From positions 27,713,070 through 27,777,069 of the forward strand of contig OY726569.1 in the NCBI GenBank assembly GCA_963383645.1: a stretch of 64,000 nt of DNA, written 5' to 3'. Positions 34,979-46,055 of the stretch are shown piece after piece. The DNA is from Muscardinus avellanarius. Taxonomy: Eukaryota; Chordata; Mammalia; Rodentia; Gliridae. A program made the position numbers and the translations under genes. Positions within the stretch are counted from its first letter, which is position 1; the number at the start of each line of letters is the position of its first letter. The notes below the pieces were generated by a model. It was not told the DNA's origin and did no database searches. It worked only from the letters and a program-made list of their open reading frames with translations.

Positions 34979-34992
34979 ATATGTGTATTTTT

Positions 34993-36641
34993 CGATAGTT
35001 GCATTTGTCCCTTTTCTGATTATAAAACATTTTATGTCAAATTTAAACTGTGTAAAATACAAAAATACGATATTTTAAATTCTGTACTCAGAAAATATTT
35101 TGCTAGTATTTGATCACAATACACAAAGGAATAAAGATATGCATAATCTGTAAGTTTAGAGAGCTAATGTACTATATAAGGAGCATAGTTAATAAAATTA
35201 AATTGTATTAAGGATTTCTGTCAAATAAGATTTTAGTCATTCTTGTTCAACACACAAAAGCTACTATACAGATATATTAATTTGCTTTACTTTGTGACCA
35301 TTCTACTGTCTGCGTGTATCCTGTAACATGTTGTTCTAAACCTCAAATATATATAATACAATTTAGTTTAAAGAAATATATTATTAATTTCCATTCCTCT
35401 ATGTCTTTCTTTCTTGTCAAAGCTCTAGTACTAAGGATAAATAAATTTATTCCTCAACATTTAATTTTTATTGCCCCTTTATCATTACTTCTAGTGTATG
35501 TGCAAAATGATATATGTGAATATATATCTACATATCCACACATGTACACACTCCTTCCACCACCTTACTCAATTCTTACTAGCAGATTACAGAAAGAATT
35601 TTTAATGGTTAACTCACAGATATCTTACTACGAATCTCCCTGTCTTGTCTTCATCTTTTTGCTGAATTAAACATTATCACTAGCTTATTTTTAAAAGTCA
35701 TATCTTTCAGTGTTGATAAATCAGTGAAAATAAAGAAGTCCTGTAAATAATATTTCTCTAATTTTCCCACATATTGTCAAATTTCAAGAGCTCCTACATT
35801 CTTCTTATGCATGGGTATAAGGTGACTGGTGTAGTGTGATTGATCCCTCTTGGCTGAGTTATAGATATTAGTTACCAACTAATCAGGTTGCTCGTAGAGT
35901 CATTAGAATAAATTAGGTTTAAAATTTTTGGCAAAGGAGGGCGAGTATTGTTGCCTGATGCTCAAGTGACTTTTCTTATTTCACTGGCTTTACTACTAGT
36001 TCTTCTCCCAGAAAAGCAAGTGGACTCTTGTTTGGTTCATTTCCCTCAGGACTAATGGTGGAACATTCCTTGTATTTTATTGGCTTATTTTTTTGGTCAT
36101 TAGAGAGAGGGTTAGCCAGTTGTATCTTACTAATTTGGCAATTTATCCAACAGAAGAGATATTATTTACAGCTAGAGGGTTGGGTCAGTATCTAGTTGTC
36201 CCAGATCCAGACACAATTAAGATTTAACCCTCACCATGGTTGTTATATTTTCCCTTTCGCTTCTATAACAAATGTGGTGGCTTGAAGCAACAGAAATATT
36301 AGGAAATATATTACTTGTCTTTTCCCTGGAGCTGCATTGAAAGACACACTGAACAAGTCCTTAGGTGTGCTGTGCTGCAATGGCTCTGCAGAGCTGAACC
36401 ATGGTGTTCCTGTGCTCACTGCCTCAAATGAAGCCTCCATCTAAGCAGTCATTTTATTAGTAAAGGAACAAAGTAGGATGATTTAGAAATATGTAACATT
36501 TAAATAAATAAGAAAATTCCACAGAAGGGGAAAAAACAAACAACTCTAAAGGAGGAGAATGTGATAATCAGTGGTTTCAATCCTCTAGGTAACCCTGTTC
36601 CAATAGTCTTGGATATACTTGATGCAAACATGTATTTAATT
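34993..36641. other. Intergenic; holds a 50-bp copy of ERV gag
   Basis: Mostly AT-rich single-copy-like sequence. 35693-35742 repeats 34165-34214 (GTTGATAAATCAGTGAAAAT core) with a few mismatches, although it lies outside the ERV boundary. Confidence 0.6.
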
Positions 36642-36709
<68 letters not shown>

Positions 36710-36917
36710 TTTCTTTCTTTCGTACCAGAGATTGAACCCAGGGGCATTCTACACCTGAGCTACACCTCCAGCCTATTTTTTATTCTTTATTTTGAAACAG
36801 GATCTTGTTAAGTTACAGATGGCTTCACTAGGTAGCTGAAGCTGGCTGAAAACATGTGACCCTCCTCTCTCACCCTCCCAAGTACTGGGATTACAAACAT
36901 GCACCACCGCATCTGGC
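36642..36917 (-). repeat. (TTTC)n followed by SINE type B, minus strand
   Basis: About 78 bp of TTTC units (36642-36720) sit at the tail of a complete type B SINE (36721-36917), so the microsatellite grew from the A tail. Confidence 0.9.
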
Positions 36918-38391
36918 CAAATGTGTATTTCTTTCAAGGATCCTTGGTCAGCTCCCAACTTCTGTGGATCATCTGCTTATGGAACTCTCTGAAGAAGTTT
37001 TGTTAATATATTCAATGTAAGTTACTTTTTAATTTCTATCCTTTAATGATGAATGTGTTGTAGTAGTTGGTAAAATGGAACCAAAAATTAGTCCCTTGTA
37101 CTTTATTTACTGAATTGGGAGTAAATAGCACCTAATGTGGTCATTTCCACAAAGATATCTTTTGCTGCATTGTTTTCAGAATACCAAATCACCTGGTTTA
37201 GGTCATGTAAAAGATGATTAAATGAAAAGTCAGGAAGGGAAAGCTGTTGGCAAAGTGACAAAAGAGAGCACACCGTTTATTTATCTAGATGGGTTTGTAA
37301 AAGGTTGAATATATATGGCTCAGGACTTACAGATACCTAATGATGACCAGTTCACAGCCAGAAAACATATGACTTTGGGGAAGAGAATGCAGGCCTTGAG
37401 AGCTAAGGAAAAGATGCATTGCATGTGCCACGGGGCTCAAGGGCCTCTGGTGCAGTCATTAATTTGTTTTAGTGTTCCATTTGTTGTTTCCACATTTTAA
37501 GAGGATTGGGAGGTGGCAAGAAAAATGAAAATCAGAATAAGGGTAAAGCTTTATGTAATCATCCTAGGAAAATATGCTTCCTACGGGTAGGTAAATAATG
37601 TAACACAGAGATGGAACACAAAATTACATCAGTTTTTAGCCATCGTGAGTACTGTGATGCCTGAGATAAGAGTGATAAATACTAATACATACTTATAATC
37701 CATATAAGATATACAAATGTGTGGGCTCCTTTGAAGATACTCAGATGGTTCCGTAGGACTGTATTCCTGTGTTATATTCCACTTCAACAGTTTTCACTGC
37801 ATTCTGCTGGTTCCAGGAAGGCATGGTCTTGCCACATCCCTGCCATCCTAGCACAATTTTCTCACAAGAGCTCATTTACTGTTGCAGCCAGGATGTCCCT
37901 ACTCTGATGGTTTGCCTCTGGAGGACATTAGCAGACATTCAATGGGAATCACCTGGCTCCACCAACAGACTTTCTGACTTTGAAAATATCTTATCTTCAC
38001 TGATCAAACCAGTCTATCATTTGTAGTGTTTCTTTACAAAGTTGGGAACCATGTTTTCTGCATCTAAGATGGAATTATGGAGTTTTCCCCTGGATTGCTC
38101 TTTATGTTTTATAAAAGGTCCTTGCATACAGACTTTAGTCAGAAAAAGCACGTTTATTTAGCGTGATCATCTGCAGAAATATTTCCCCCAGGCTTCTGTG
38201 ATTATCGTTTACACTGTGAGAGTTTGTCTTAATGATACAATTTTCCTTGAGTAGTAGAGCCATGAAGTAATTCATGTATTTGGTGCCCATTTTATCTCAG
38301 AATCCATGGGATAAATGAGCTTCAGAAAAGGTTAAGAAACTTCACTGTCTCCAAAGTTGGAAGTTCTGTGCTACATTAAAACATATTGAGC
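36918..38391. other. Intergenic, nothing recognised
   Basis: No V exon, RSS or clear repeat family. Confidence 0.5.
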
Positions 38392-38585
38392 CGGGTGTGG
38401 TGGCACACACTTGTAATCCCAGCATTCAGGAGGCTGAAACCGGACAGCCTCAGCTACTTAGTGAGGTCCTCTGCAAATCAGTGCGTCCCGGTTTCAAAAT
38501 AAAGAATAAAAATAGGACTGGGGCTGTAGCTCAGAGGTCAAATGCCCCTGGGTTCCATCCCAAGACCCGCAAAAAAACAAAAAAC
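38392..38585 (+). repeat. SINE type B
   Basis: Complete with A-rich tail. Confidence 0.9.
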
Positions 38586-38944
38586 ACATATTGACTATCA
38601 TGTTATTTCTTTGTAATAAAAGGGAGCTACAAATTCAGCTCCTCACTTAATTTGGCCTCTGCTCAGGGACTGGATTGTATAATGAAGACTTGAGTGTTTA
38701 TTGTATAACCTGCCTTTGATGATTTCATTTCAAAATTTGCCATGAAAGTGTCAAAAATCTGTTCTGAACATGGACATTCTTTGAATGACAGAAGTATAAT
38801 TGTGAGATTCCCTTGAGTGAGAAATGTAAAGGAGCTGCATACTCTAAGAAGAAATTGATAATGTCATAGTTAGTAAACTTCCTCAGAAAATAATGTATGT
38901 TTTTAGAGAGCAGAACAGCTGCATGTGGTATCATCAAATTTATT

Positions 38945-39164
38945 ATTTTTATTTTTTATTTTTTGTGATACTGGAGATGGAACCCAGGGGCGTTCTACCT
39001 CCAAGAGACACCTGCAGTCCCATTTTTTATTCTTTATTTTGTAACTGGGTCTCACTGATTTGCAAAGGCCCTCTCTAAGTAGCTGAGGCTGTCTGTGAAC
39101 CATGATCCTCCAGTCTCAGCCTCCCGAATGCTGGGACTACAAGCATGAGCCACCACCCCCGGCT
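38945..39164 (-). repeat. SINE type B, minus strand
   Basis: Complete: right arm, TTTTTTATTCTTTATTTTG linker, left arm ending GGCTTA. Confidence 0.9.
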
Positions 39165-39972
39165 TATCATCAAAATTAATAGAGATTCCATTGCAAGATC
39201 TGAAGATGCTGCAACCAATCCAGTTAAGGCTGAAATTTCTTTGAGAAGAGGATAAGCTTTGGCTAGGCTGCTAAGAACAGGTTCTCATAAGCAATGGGCC
39301 TATGTCATATTTTTGAGTAACATCTCCAGAACATAAGCCCATCTGAAACATTTACACAAAAGCAAAGATTTATCATAATTACTAACTCCATGAGCAAATG
39401 TGCTGTGGAGGTATCTGGGTCTCTAAGGATATTCTCCTTTGCAAGCGGAGCCTATAGAATATAGGAGCTTTCTGGGCTCAACTAAGTTCTCAGTTGAGGC
39501 AAATGGAAAACTATAAATTCAAAGATTTGATAACATATTGTCCAAAGCGGTGTCTAATTAGAACTTTATCAACAGAGATAGACTGGAAAATCTATATAAC
39601 AAAGAGAAGGGGACATTTATGTAAGGCCTCAGTGTTTAAGTTCATTAGCAAAGAAAATTAAAATTTTTTCCTGATGTTTGGTCCAGAATACACAACTGGA
39701 CCAACATGAGCAGGCATGCATCATACACACCTATTCATTGGTAAGTCAAAAGAGTTGAAGTGGTTAGTAGAAACAACTTTAACTTCTATTGATAAAGCAA
39801 TGGATTTCTACCTTAGAATAAGCAACTATATACATAGTTGTGAGAATATATAATTATTATCTCAAATCATTTCCCAAATCCATCATGTATGGTTTTTCTG
39901 AATGAATGGGCAATCTCCCAGTTCCGTCTTAGATGCAAACACTAGCTGTAGTGGTTGGTTGAGTCAATTTCT
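39165..39972. other. Intergenic, nothing recognised
   Basis: AT-rich, no V signals. Confidence 0.5.
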
Positions 39973-40222
39973 TCCTTCCTTCCTTCCTTCCTTCCTTCCT
40001 TCCTTCCTTCCTTCCTTCCTTCCTTCCTGAGGTACTGGGGAACCCAGGGGCATTCTACCTGAGTTACACACCACGCCCTATTTTTTATTCTTTATTTTGA
40101 AACAGGGTCTCACTGAGTTGCAAAGGGCCTCACTTAGTAACTAAGCCTGCCCACAAACTGTGATTCTCCTGTCTCAGCCTCCAGAATGCTGGGCTTACAA
40201 ACATGCATCACCACGCTGGGCT
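39973..40222 (-). repeat. (TTCC)n and SINE type B, minus strand
   Basis: Fourteen TTCC units at the tail of a complete type B SINE (40029-40222). Confidence 0.9.
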
Positions 40223-40401
40223 GAGTCAATTTCTGTTCAACATAACTATTTTTGTTTTCAGGCTTAAGGGTTACCAATTTAAGAGCTGGTTAATTCAGAG
40301 GAAGTGTGAATGGGGTGAGGCCATCAGTCAGGAGACAGAGCAGTTTGTTCTGACACACATCAACTTGCTACCGAGGAAACCTCCATTTCCTGCTCTGTGA
40401 A

Positions 40402-40421
40402 GCAGCAGCAGCAGCAGCAGC
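40402..40421 (+). repeat. (CAG)n upstream of TRAV14-like
   Basis: Six to seven GCA/CAG triplets in the 5' region, about 110 bp before the leader ATG. Confidence 0.9.
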
Positions 40422-40533
40422 TGGTAGCCTAGCAGTGCCTCCCTCGCCCCTCACCCCAGCAGGCTCCCCTTAGTGCAGAGCCCTGGCACTGAGGAAGGAA
40501 AAGAGATTTTCCATCTAGAGGAGGAACGCAGAC

Positions 40534-41056
40534 ATGGTGCTGTCCAGGCTGCTGCAGTTGGTCCTGGCATTAGTGTGGCTGGGTAGGAATGGTCCCTGAG
40601 GGAAGGGGCTTCATCTGTGACTCAGGGACTGGGACTGGGAGACAAGAAATATTTTGGGGGTACTTTGTGAAGGAGAGGTTACAGGGTATAAAAGTAAAAT
40701 TTCTTTGTCCTACACCCCCATCCCTAAAATTTGTGATTCCATTTTTCTCCCTTAGGGCCCAGTGTTGCCCAACAGGTCACTCAAGTGCAGCCAGTGGTAT
40801 GGGTGCAGGAGGAGGAGGCTGTGGTCCTGCACTGCACCTATGACACCAGTGCTGGAAGTTATACTCTCTTCTGGTACAAGCAGCCCAGCAGCGGGGAGAT
40901 GGACTTCCTTATTCGTCAGGATTCTTACAACCAGCAGAACGCCACGGACGGTCGCTACTCATTGAATTTCCAGAAGGCCAGAAAATTCATTGAACTTGTC
41001 ATCTCAGCCTCACAGCTGGGGGACTCAGCGGTGTATTTCTGTGCACTGAGAGAAGC
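40534..41056 (+). CDS. TRAV14DV4: TCR alpha/delta V segment, TRAV14/DV4
   Basis: Leader exon 40534-40582 (MVLSRLLQLVLALVWL), donor GTAGGA, 173-bp intron, acceptor CCCTTAG. V exon 40756-41056: mature start AQQVTQVQP; first cysteine in LHCTYDT; core tryptophan in LFWYKQPSSGEM; second cysteine in AVYFC; ending CALRE. Framework 3 (GRYSLNFQKARK) and SASQLGDSAVYFC are nearly those of human TRAV14/DV4, a segment used by both alpha and delta chains. Open and probably functional. Delta use is inferred from the family, not seen here. Confidence 0.95.
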
Positions 41057-41095
41057 CACAGTGAGAGCACTGCTGAAGGTAGGTGTATAAAAACC
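41057..41095 (+). other. 23-type RSS of TRAV14/DV4
   Basis: Perfect heptamer CACAGTG, 23-bp spacer, nonamer ATAAAAACC (one base from the consensus). The best signal in the window. Confidence 0.95.
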
Positions 41096-41523
41096 CAGAG
41101 GTCTGCCTGAGACACCTGGAGGTATCCAGGCGGAAAGTCACCATGCCAGTCAGGAAGTGGCCATGGCTGTGCAGCACAGGCGTCCTGTTGGAGGGAAAGC
41201 ACACTGATAGTCCATAGACTACATCAGAGTTGTCACTAGTCAAAAATATCCATTTCCCTGAATCCTTGAAGGATTGAAGGTAGACACAGGTTTTGATGGA
41301 AGTTTGAAAAGGAAAAACAACAGTAAACAAATTGCTATTTGAACATCAGATTGAGCTGGAATTCATTAAGTTCATAAAAATTAGACTAAAGACCCTTGTG
41401 AATATTTAGCTATCAAGTATATTTGCTAAATACATATTTATTAATAAACATGTTGCAGGCATTGTAAAAAATCCAGGCCTTGGAATCTCTTGTGTATTTC
41501 CCTTTTTACAAAACATCATGCTG

Positions 41524-41730
41524 CTGGGCGTGGTGGCGTACACTTGTAATCCCAGTTCTTGGGAGGCTGAGACAGGAGGATCGCAGGTTCATGGCCAACC
41601 TCAGCTATGTAGTGAGGCCCTCCACATCTTAGTGAGACCATGTTTCAAAAATAAAGAATAAAAAATAGGGCTGGGTATTTATCCCGGAGATAGAATGCCC
41701 GTAGGTTTAATCTCTGGTATCCCCACCCCC
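41524..41730 (+). repeat. SINE type B
   Basis: Complete; right arm slightly diverged. Confidence 0.88.
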
Positions 41731-42544
41731 AAAATCATGCTATTTTATTCTATTAGATGGATTGACTTAGGTTTGCTTGCTGTGAGTAACTGGTCCTCAC
41801 CGTTACCTTTTAGAGTTTCTGCTATGGTGAGTACTTTGTGCTCAGACTCTGTTCTGTCTTCTTCACATCTGGAACACAAAGAGCTCAGTTTCCACGCTGG
41901 AGGTTAACCTGCCCCTCACCAGTCACGTCCATGCATGTTTGGTAATTAGTAGCTTTTACAAAAACATGTGGAGAATCTCCCACATAGAGAAGACATGTAT
42001 AAAGAAGACATGTTTCTCCTAAAATCTTACCACCTTATTATATTAAATTCTTCCTTTCACTAATATTTGTATATGTTTTATTCTACTGATTGCTTTGTTT
42101 CATCCTATACCAATCTCAGCAAGTAGTTTCATAGTAAATTTACTTACATGTTAGGGTAATTTACTCCCCAAGAATACATTTTTTCAAGAAGTTTTTCTTA
42201 TAACTCTTGCACATTTAATACAATATAAAAGCTGAAAACTGAGTCCCCTTTTCTTCAATAATATTCAGTATTCAAGAATTTACCCACTATGGTGTGCTAG
42301 ATTTCTCAGAGAGAATTTGCTGGTCTTGAGCCACTGGTGAGGGTGGCCAGTACCCCTGTTAGAGCCCAGGTCAGAAACAGGACCCACCCTGGGTGCTAGG
42401 GCAGGCCTGTGTCCTTGTGCCCATCAGGGAATTGGTACATATTACAGAATGTTTAAATCCTTTTGTCTTTTTCTAAAATAAAATAAAGGAGTCACAGAAC
42501 TGTGAAAAACAAAAACAAAAAAAAACTTCATTAAAACATATGAA
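41731..42544. other. Intergenic, nothing recognised
   Basis: No gene or V signals. Confidence 0.5.
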
Positions 42545-42755
42545 AAGCTGGGCATGTTGGTGCACTCTTGTAATCCCAGTGTTTGGGAGGCTGAGACAGG
42601 ATCACAGGTTCAAAGCCAGCCTTGGTAACTTAGCAATTTTCTCAGCAACATAGCAAGATCCTGTTTCCAAATAAGAAATAAAAACAGGCTAGGGGTGTAG
42701 CTTGGAGGTAGAATGCCTTTAGGTCCAATCCCCAGTACTAAAATAAAAACAAAAT
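42545..42755 (+). repeat. SINE type B-like variant
   Basis: Has an extra TTAGCAATTTTCTCAGCAACATAG in the left/middle part compared with other type B copies, so it is probably an older subfamily. Confidence 0.8.
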
Positions 42756-43419
42756 TTTAAAAAATGAAATGAAAAGAAAAAAGCTTGAAAACCAGAACAC
42801 TGCGATTATATTTAATAAATATGTTAATAAAGGAATCATCAACTTATTGTTTTAAATTTAGGAAAATGCAATTTTCCTCAAATAATAACTAACTTTTTAT
42901 GTTTTTTAATTATATTTTTGAAGTTTCCTATCTTTATCTTCAAATGAATTTCTCTAAATCTGGTTTTGCACATTTGTTTGTGTGTGTGTATATAGTTAAT
43001 TTAATTTTCTTTTACAAATTCATTTTTACAGGTTATTTAAGAAATCATGTAGATTATAGTTAAGAGTTTTAACTTTTCAATGTTGCAATGTGCTTATATT
43101 ACAAGACCATTAAAGTTTCAATGGTGTTAGCTCTTGCATAAAGATACAAATATTTAATTTAGTAAATTAACCAAAATTAGAATAATAAACTTGATTTTTA
43201 AATAAAACTTAGTTAAAAATATTAGTGCCTATTGTGTGGCAAATTTTGAGCTGAGAATTAATTTCATTTAATGACCTTGCTATATTTCTAACATGAAGGA
43301 ACCTGCTTTCTATACTCAGAGTTTTCCTTACCCCTCCCAATCTCATTCATAGGATCATGGATGGTTATTGGCTTTAGAGGGACACTGAGAGGGCAGAGTA
43401 TAAATTCTCACTTTGCAGC
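42756..43419. other. Intergenic, nothing recognised
   Basis: AT-rich. Confidence 0.5.
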
Positions 43420-43612
43420 CGGGCGGTGGCACACGCTTGTAATCCCCACAATTGAGAGGCGGAGACAGGAGGATTGCGCAGGTTCAAAGCCAGCCGCGCT
43501 GGTTTAAGAAACCCTGTTTCCAAATAAAAAAGTATAAAATAGGTCTGGGAGTGTAGCCCGGAGGTAGAAGGGCTTCCAGGAACCTCAGTACCACCAAAAA
43601 CAAACCAACAAA
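43420..43612 (+). repeat. SINE type A
   Basis: Complete. TAAATTCTCACTTTG precedes it and AAAATTCTCACTTTG follows it, a target duplication of about 14 bp. Confidence 0.92.
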
Positions 43613-43758
43613 AATTCTCACTTTGCTCTTGTCTTTGACTTCTTATTACTTTCTATGATTTCAATCCAAAGCCCTTTATGACATTTCAATGGATTGTAGG
43701 CTGGCCCTAAATAGATATATGAGAAAATGAAAGCTTCTGTTAAAACATCCAAGGCAGC

Positions 43759-43763
<5 letters not shown>

Positions 43764-43812
<49 letters not shown>
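43764..43812 (+). repeat. (GT)n microsatellite
   Basis: About 24 GT units at the A-tail side of the following minus-strand SINE. Confidence 0.95.
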
Positions 43813-43813
<1 letters not shown>

Positions 43814-44200
43814 GTGTTACTGGGGATGGAATCCAGGTACATCTAATCTCTGAGCCACATCCCCAGCTCTATTTTATTCTTTTTAAAATTTTTTTTTGGT
43901 GGTACTGGGGTTCCTGGAAGCCCTTCTACCTCCGGGCTACACTCCCAGACCTATTTTTGCATTTTTATTTGGAAACAGGGTCTCCTAAGCCAGCGCGCGC
44001 GGCTGGCTTCGAACCTGCGCGATCCTCCTGTCTCTGCCTCCCAAGTGCAGGGATTACAAGCGTGCGCCACTACGCCCGGCTTCTTTTTAAATTTTGAAAC
44101 AGGGTCTCACTAAGTTCCCAAGGTTGGCCACGAATCTGCAATCCTTATGTCTCAGACTCTCCAGTATTGGGTTTACGAGAGTGCACCACCACGCCCCACG
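43813..44200 (-). repeat. Nested SINEs: type A inserted into type B
   Basis: The type B right arm (43813-43885) and left arm (44084-44200) are split by a complete type A SINE (about 43891-44083). TTCTTTTTAAA(A)TTTT is present on both sides of the inner copy as target duplication. Confidence 0.88.
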
Positions 44201-44425
44201 CCAAGGCAACTTTTATCCTTTCAACTACAGAAACACCTTGAAGAACTCTACTTAGGCTTGTTTGTGTCAGGTAGAGTCCGAGAGAAAAAAAAGACTTTAA
44301 AGACTGTGATAGTTCTGTGTTAGATTTAAAAGGGCCACTGGAGGACTGACCTGTACTGTCAGGGCTGGGGATAGAGTTCTGACTTTCAGGAATCCTGAAA
44401 ACCATCCACCCAGTTCAGCTCCTGC

Positions 44426-44439
44426 CCACCAGGGGGCGT
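44426..44439 (+). promoter_or_regulatory. CTCF-like site upstream of TRAV9-like
   Basis: CCACCAGGGGGCGT is one base from the strongest CTCF core. Lies 121 bp before the leader ATG. Confidence 0.65.
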
Positions 44440-44559
44440 ATCTTCCTGACACTAGCTCACTCCTGGAGTGAATTGAAGGTTTAAGCTTTTCATTTTATTA
44501 CCATCTCAAATTATCTTCATGCTGAGAATCAAGAACATTACTTCGGGGACACTGTGAAT

Positions 44560-45018
44560 ATGAGCACTTCTCCACTGTTAGTGACTGTGATACTCCTAAT
44601 CCTTGGTGAGTAAATTGCTTTTACAACTTCAACTCTTCTTCTCTGATGTTAGGAATTAAAATGTTAATCACAAATTTATCTAGGAGCTTCATCCCTAGGG
44701 TAACAAAGATCTCTTCTTCTTCACAGGAAGAATCAGTGGAGAATCAGTGATCCAGATGAAAGGCCCTGTGACCATCTCTGAAGAGGATTTCCTGACTATA
44801 AACTGCACTTACACATCCACAGGCTACCCTGCCCTGCTCTGGTACGTCCAGTACCCAGGAGAAGGTCCACAGCTCCTCTTCAGAGTCTCAAGGGATGGCG
44901 AGAAGGGAAGCCACAATGGTTTTGAAGCCACATATGATAAAGCCGCCTCCTCCTTCCACTTGGAGAAAGCCTCGGTGCAGGCGTCAGACTCGGCTGTGTA
45001 CTACTGTGCTCTGAGTGC
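44560..45018 (+). CDS. TRAV9: TCR alpha V segment, TRAV9 family
   Basis: Leader exon 44560-44605 (MSTSPLLVTVILLIL), donor GTGAGT, 121-bp intron, acceptor TTCACAG. V exon 44727-45018: mature start near GESVIQMKGPV; first cysteine in INCTYTSTGYP; core tryptophan in LLWYVQYPGEGPQLL; second cysteine in AVYYC; ending CALS. FEATYDKAASSFHLEK matches the family's framework 3. Close to human TRAV9-2, and its place right after TRAV14/DV4 is the human order too. Open, probably functional. Confidence 0.94.
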
Positions 45019-45057
45019 CACAGTGGCAGGAACTGCAGGGGGAGCTGAGCACAAACT
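45019..45057 (+). other. 23-type RSS of TRAV9-like
   Basis: Perfect heptamer CACAGTG, 23-bp spacer, nonamer GCACAAACT. Confidence 0.9.
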
Positions 45058-45508
45058 GTGACGGGGGCAGGGGCCTGGCTGCTGAGAGCCACCTCTGGGT
45101 CTCTCTGGTTTCAGCTGAGTGTGTGGTGGGCACTGTCTGGTTTCAGCTCAGTCTCTGCTTGATGCAGAATCAGACAAATGTCCAGAGCAGAAGAGCAAGG
45201 AGTGGACTCTTCCCTCACTAGTGAATGTGAAAGCAGAGTGTGAGAGGTTAGAGCTCCTTATTTAGGGCCAAAGTAGTTTCCAGGTAAAACCATGTGCACA
45301 AGCAGTCTGTTTGCTCATGCTTGAAGACAAAGCTGAACCCCCACAGCTTGTTCCAGGTCACCCTGGAAGACGTCTTTCTGCCTTATTATATTATTGGGGA
45401 GCCAAATGTGTCAGAGAAGGTGGCGACTGTGTAATGTCTCTAACAGAGTAAGGAAAGAGGCCATAGGAGGGCTACCGTCAACTAAATTAACAAACAAACA
45501 AACAAAAA

Positions 45509-45873
45509 TGTCAGACACAGTGGTGCATACCTCTAATCCCAGTACTTGGGAGTCTGGGACAGCAGGATTACGGATTCGAGGCTATACTCAGCTACTTAGT
45601 GAGACTCTATTTCAAAATTAAAAATAAGAAAATGCTCAGAGGTAGAACATGATTGTGTTCAATTCCCAGGGTTTTTTGTTTGTTTGTTCGTTCGTTTGTG
45701 TGTGTGTGGTACTGGGGGTGGAACCCAGGGGCTTTCTACCTCCGGGCTATACTCTCACTAAGTTGCTGAGAGCCTCACTAAGTAGCTGAGGCTGGCTTCG
45801 AACTTGTGCGATTCTTCTGTCTCAGCCTCTCAAGCACAGGGATTACAAGGGTGCGCCACAACGCCTGGCTCAA
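45509..45873. repeat. Nested SINEs
   Basis: A plus-strand type B-like SINE (45509-45671) ends at CAATTCCCAG, then a minus-strand SINE with (TTTG)n tail (45672-45870) follows, and CAATTCCTAG resumes the first. Target duplication TCAATTCC(C/T)AG. Confidence 0.8.
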
Positions 45874-45892
45874 TTCCTAGTTTTTTTTTTTT

Positions 45893-46055
45893 TAAGTGGT
45901 CATGGCATATAATTTTCTTGATATGGTTTTAAATGCATATTGCTAATATGTTGTTTAAAATATTTGCATCTATCTACATGAATGATATTGGTCTGTAATT
46001 TTCTTCTCTTAAGGGTCCTTTATTAGGTTTTGGTATTATGGTGATACTGGCCTCA
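45893..46055 (-). mobile_element. L1 ORF2 fragment, minus strand
   Basis: Antisense ORF2 reverse transcriptase segment, ending GATACTGGCCTCATAGAG. It directly abuts the next plus-strand L1 piece, as in a 5'-inversion (twin priming). Confidence 0.6.

Larger units (their letters stand above)
31175..34992 (-). mobile_element. ERV inserted as a processed RNA copy by L1 machinery
   Basis: Minus-strand element 34978-31200 flanked by the perfect 14-bp duplication ATATGTGTATTTTT (31175-31188 and 34979-34992), far longer than the 4-6 bp of retroviral integrase. In element orientation: R (34978-34884), U5 to about 34700, a tRNA-Lys-like primer site, gag, a protease remnant, an integrase C-terminal remnant, U3, R (31298-31200), then an A-rich tail of about 11 bases. 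It therefore lacks the 5' U3 and the 3' U5, exactly the form of a viral transcript. A TATA box in the 3' U3 lies 22-29 bp before R. One SINE is inserted in U3. Confidence 0.82.

Noticed and set aside
36642..40028. (TTTC)n and (TTCC)n tracts considered as CRISPR-like or regulatory arrays
   Set aside because: Simple sequence grown from SINE A tails in a mammalian genome; no spacers.
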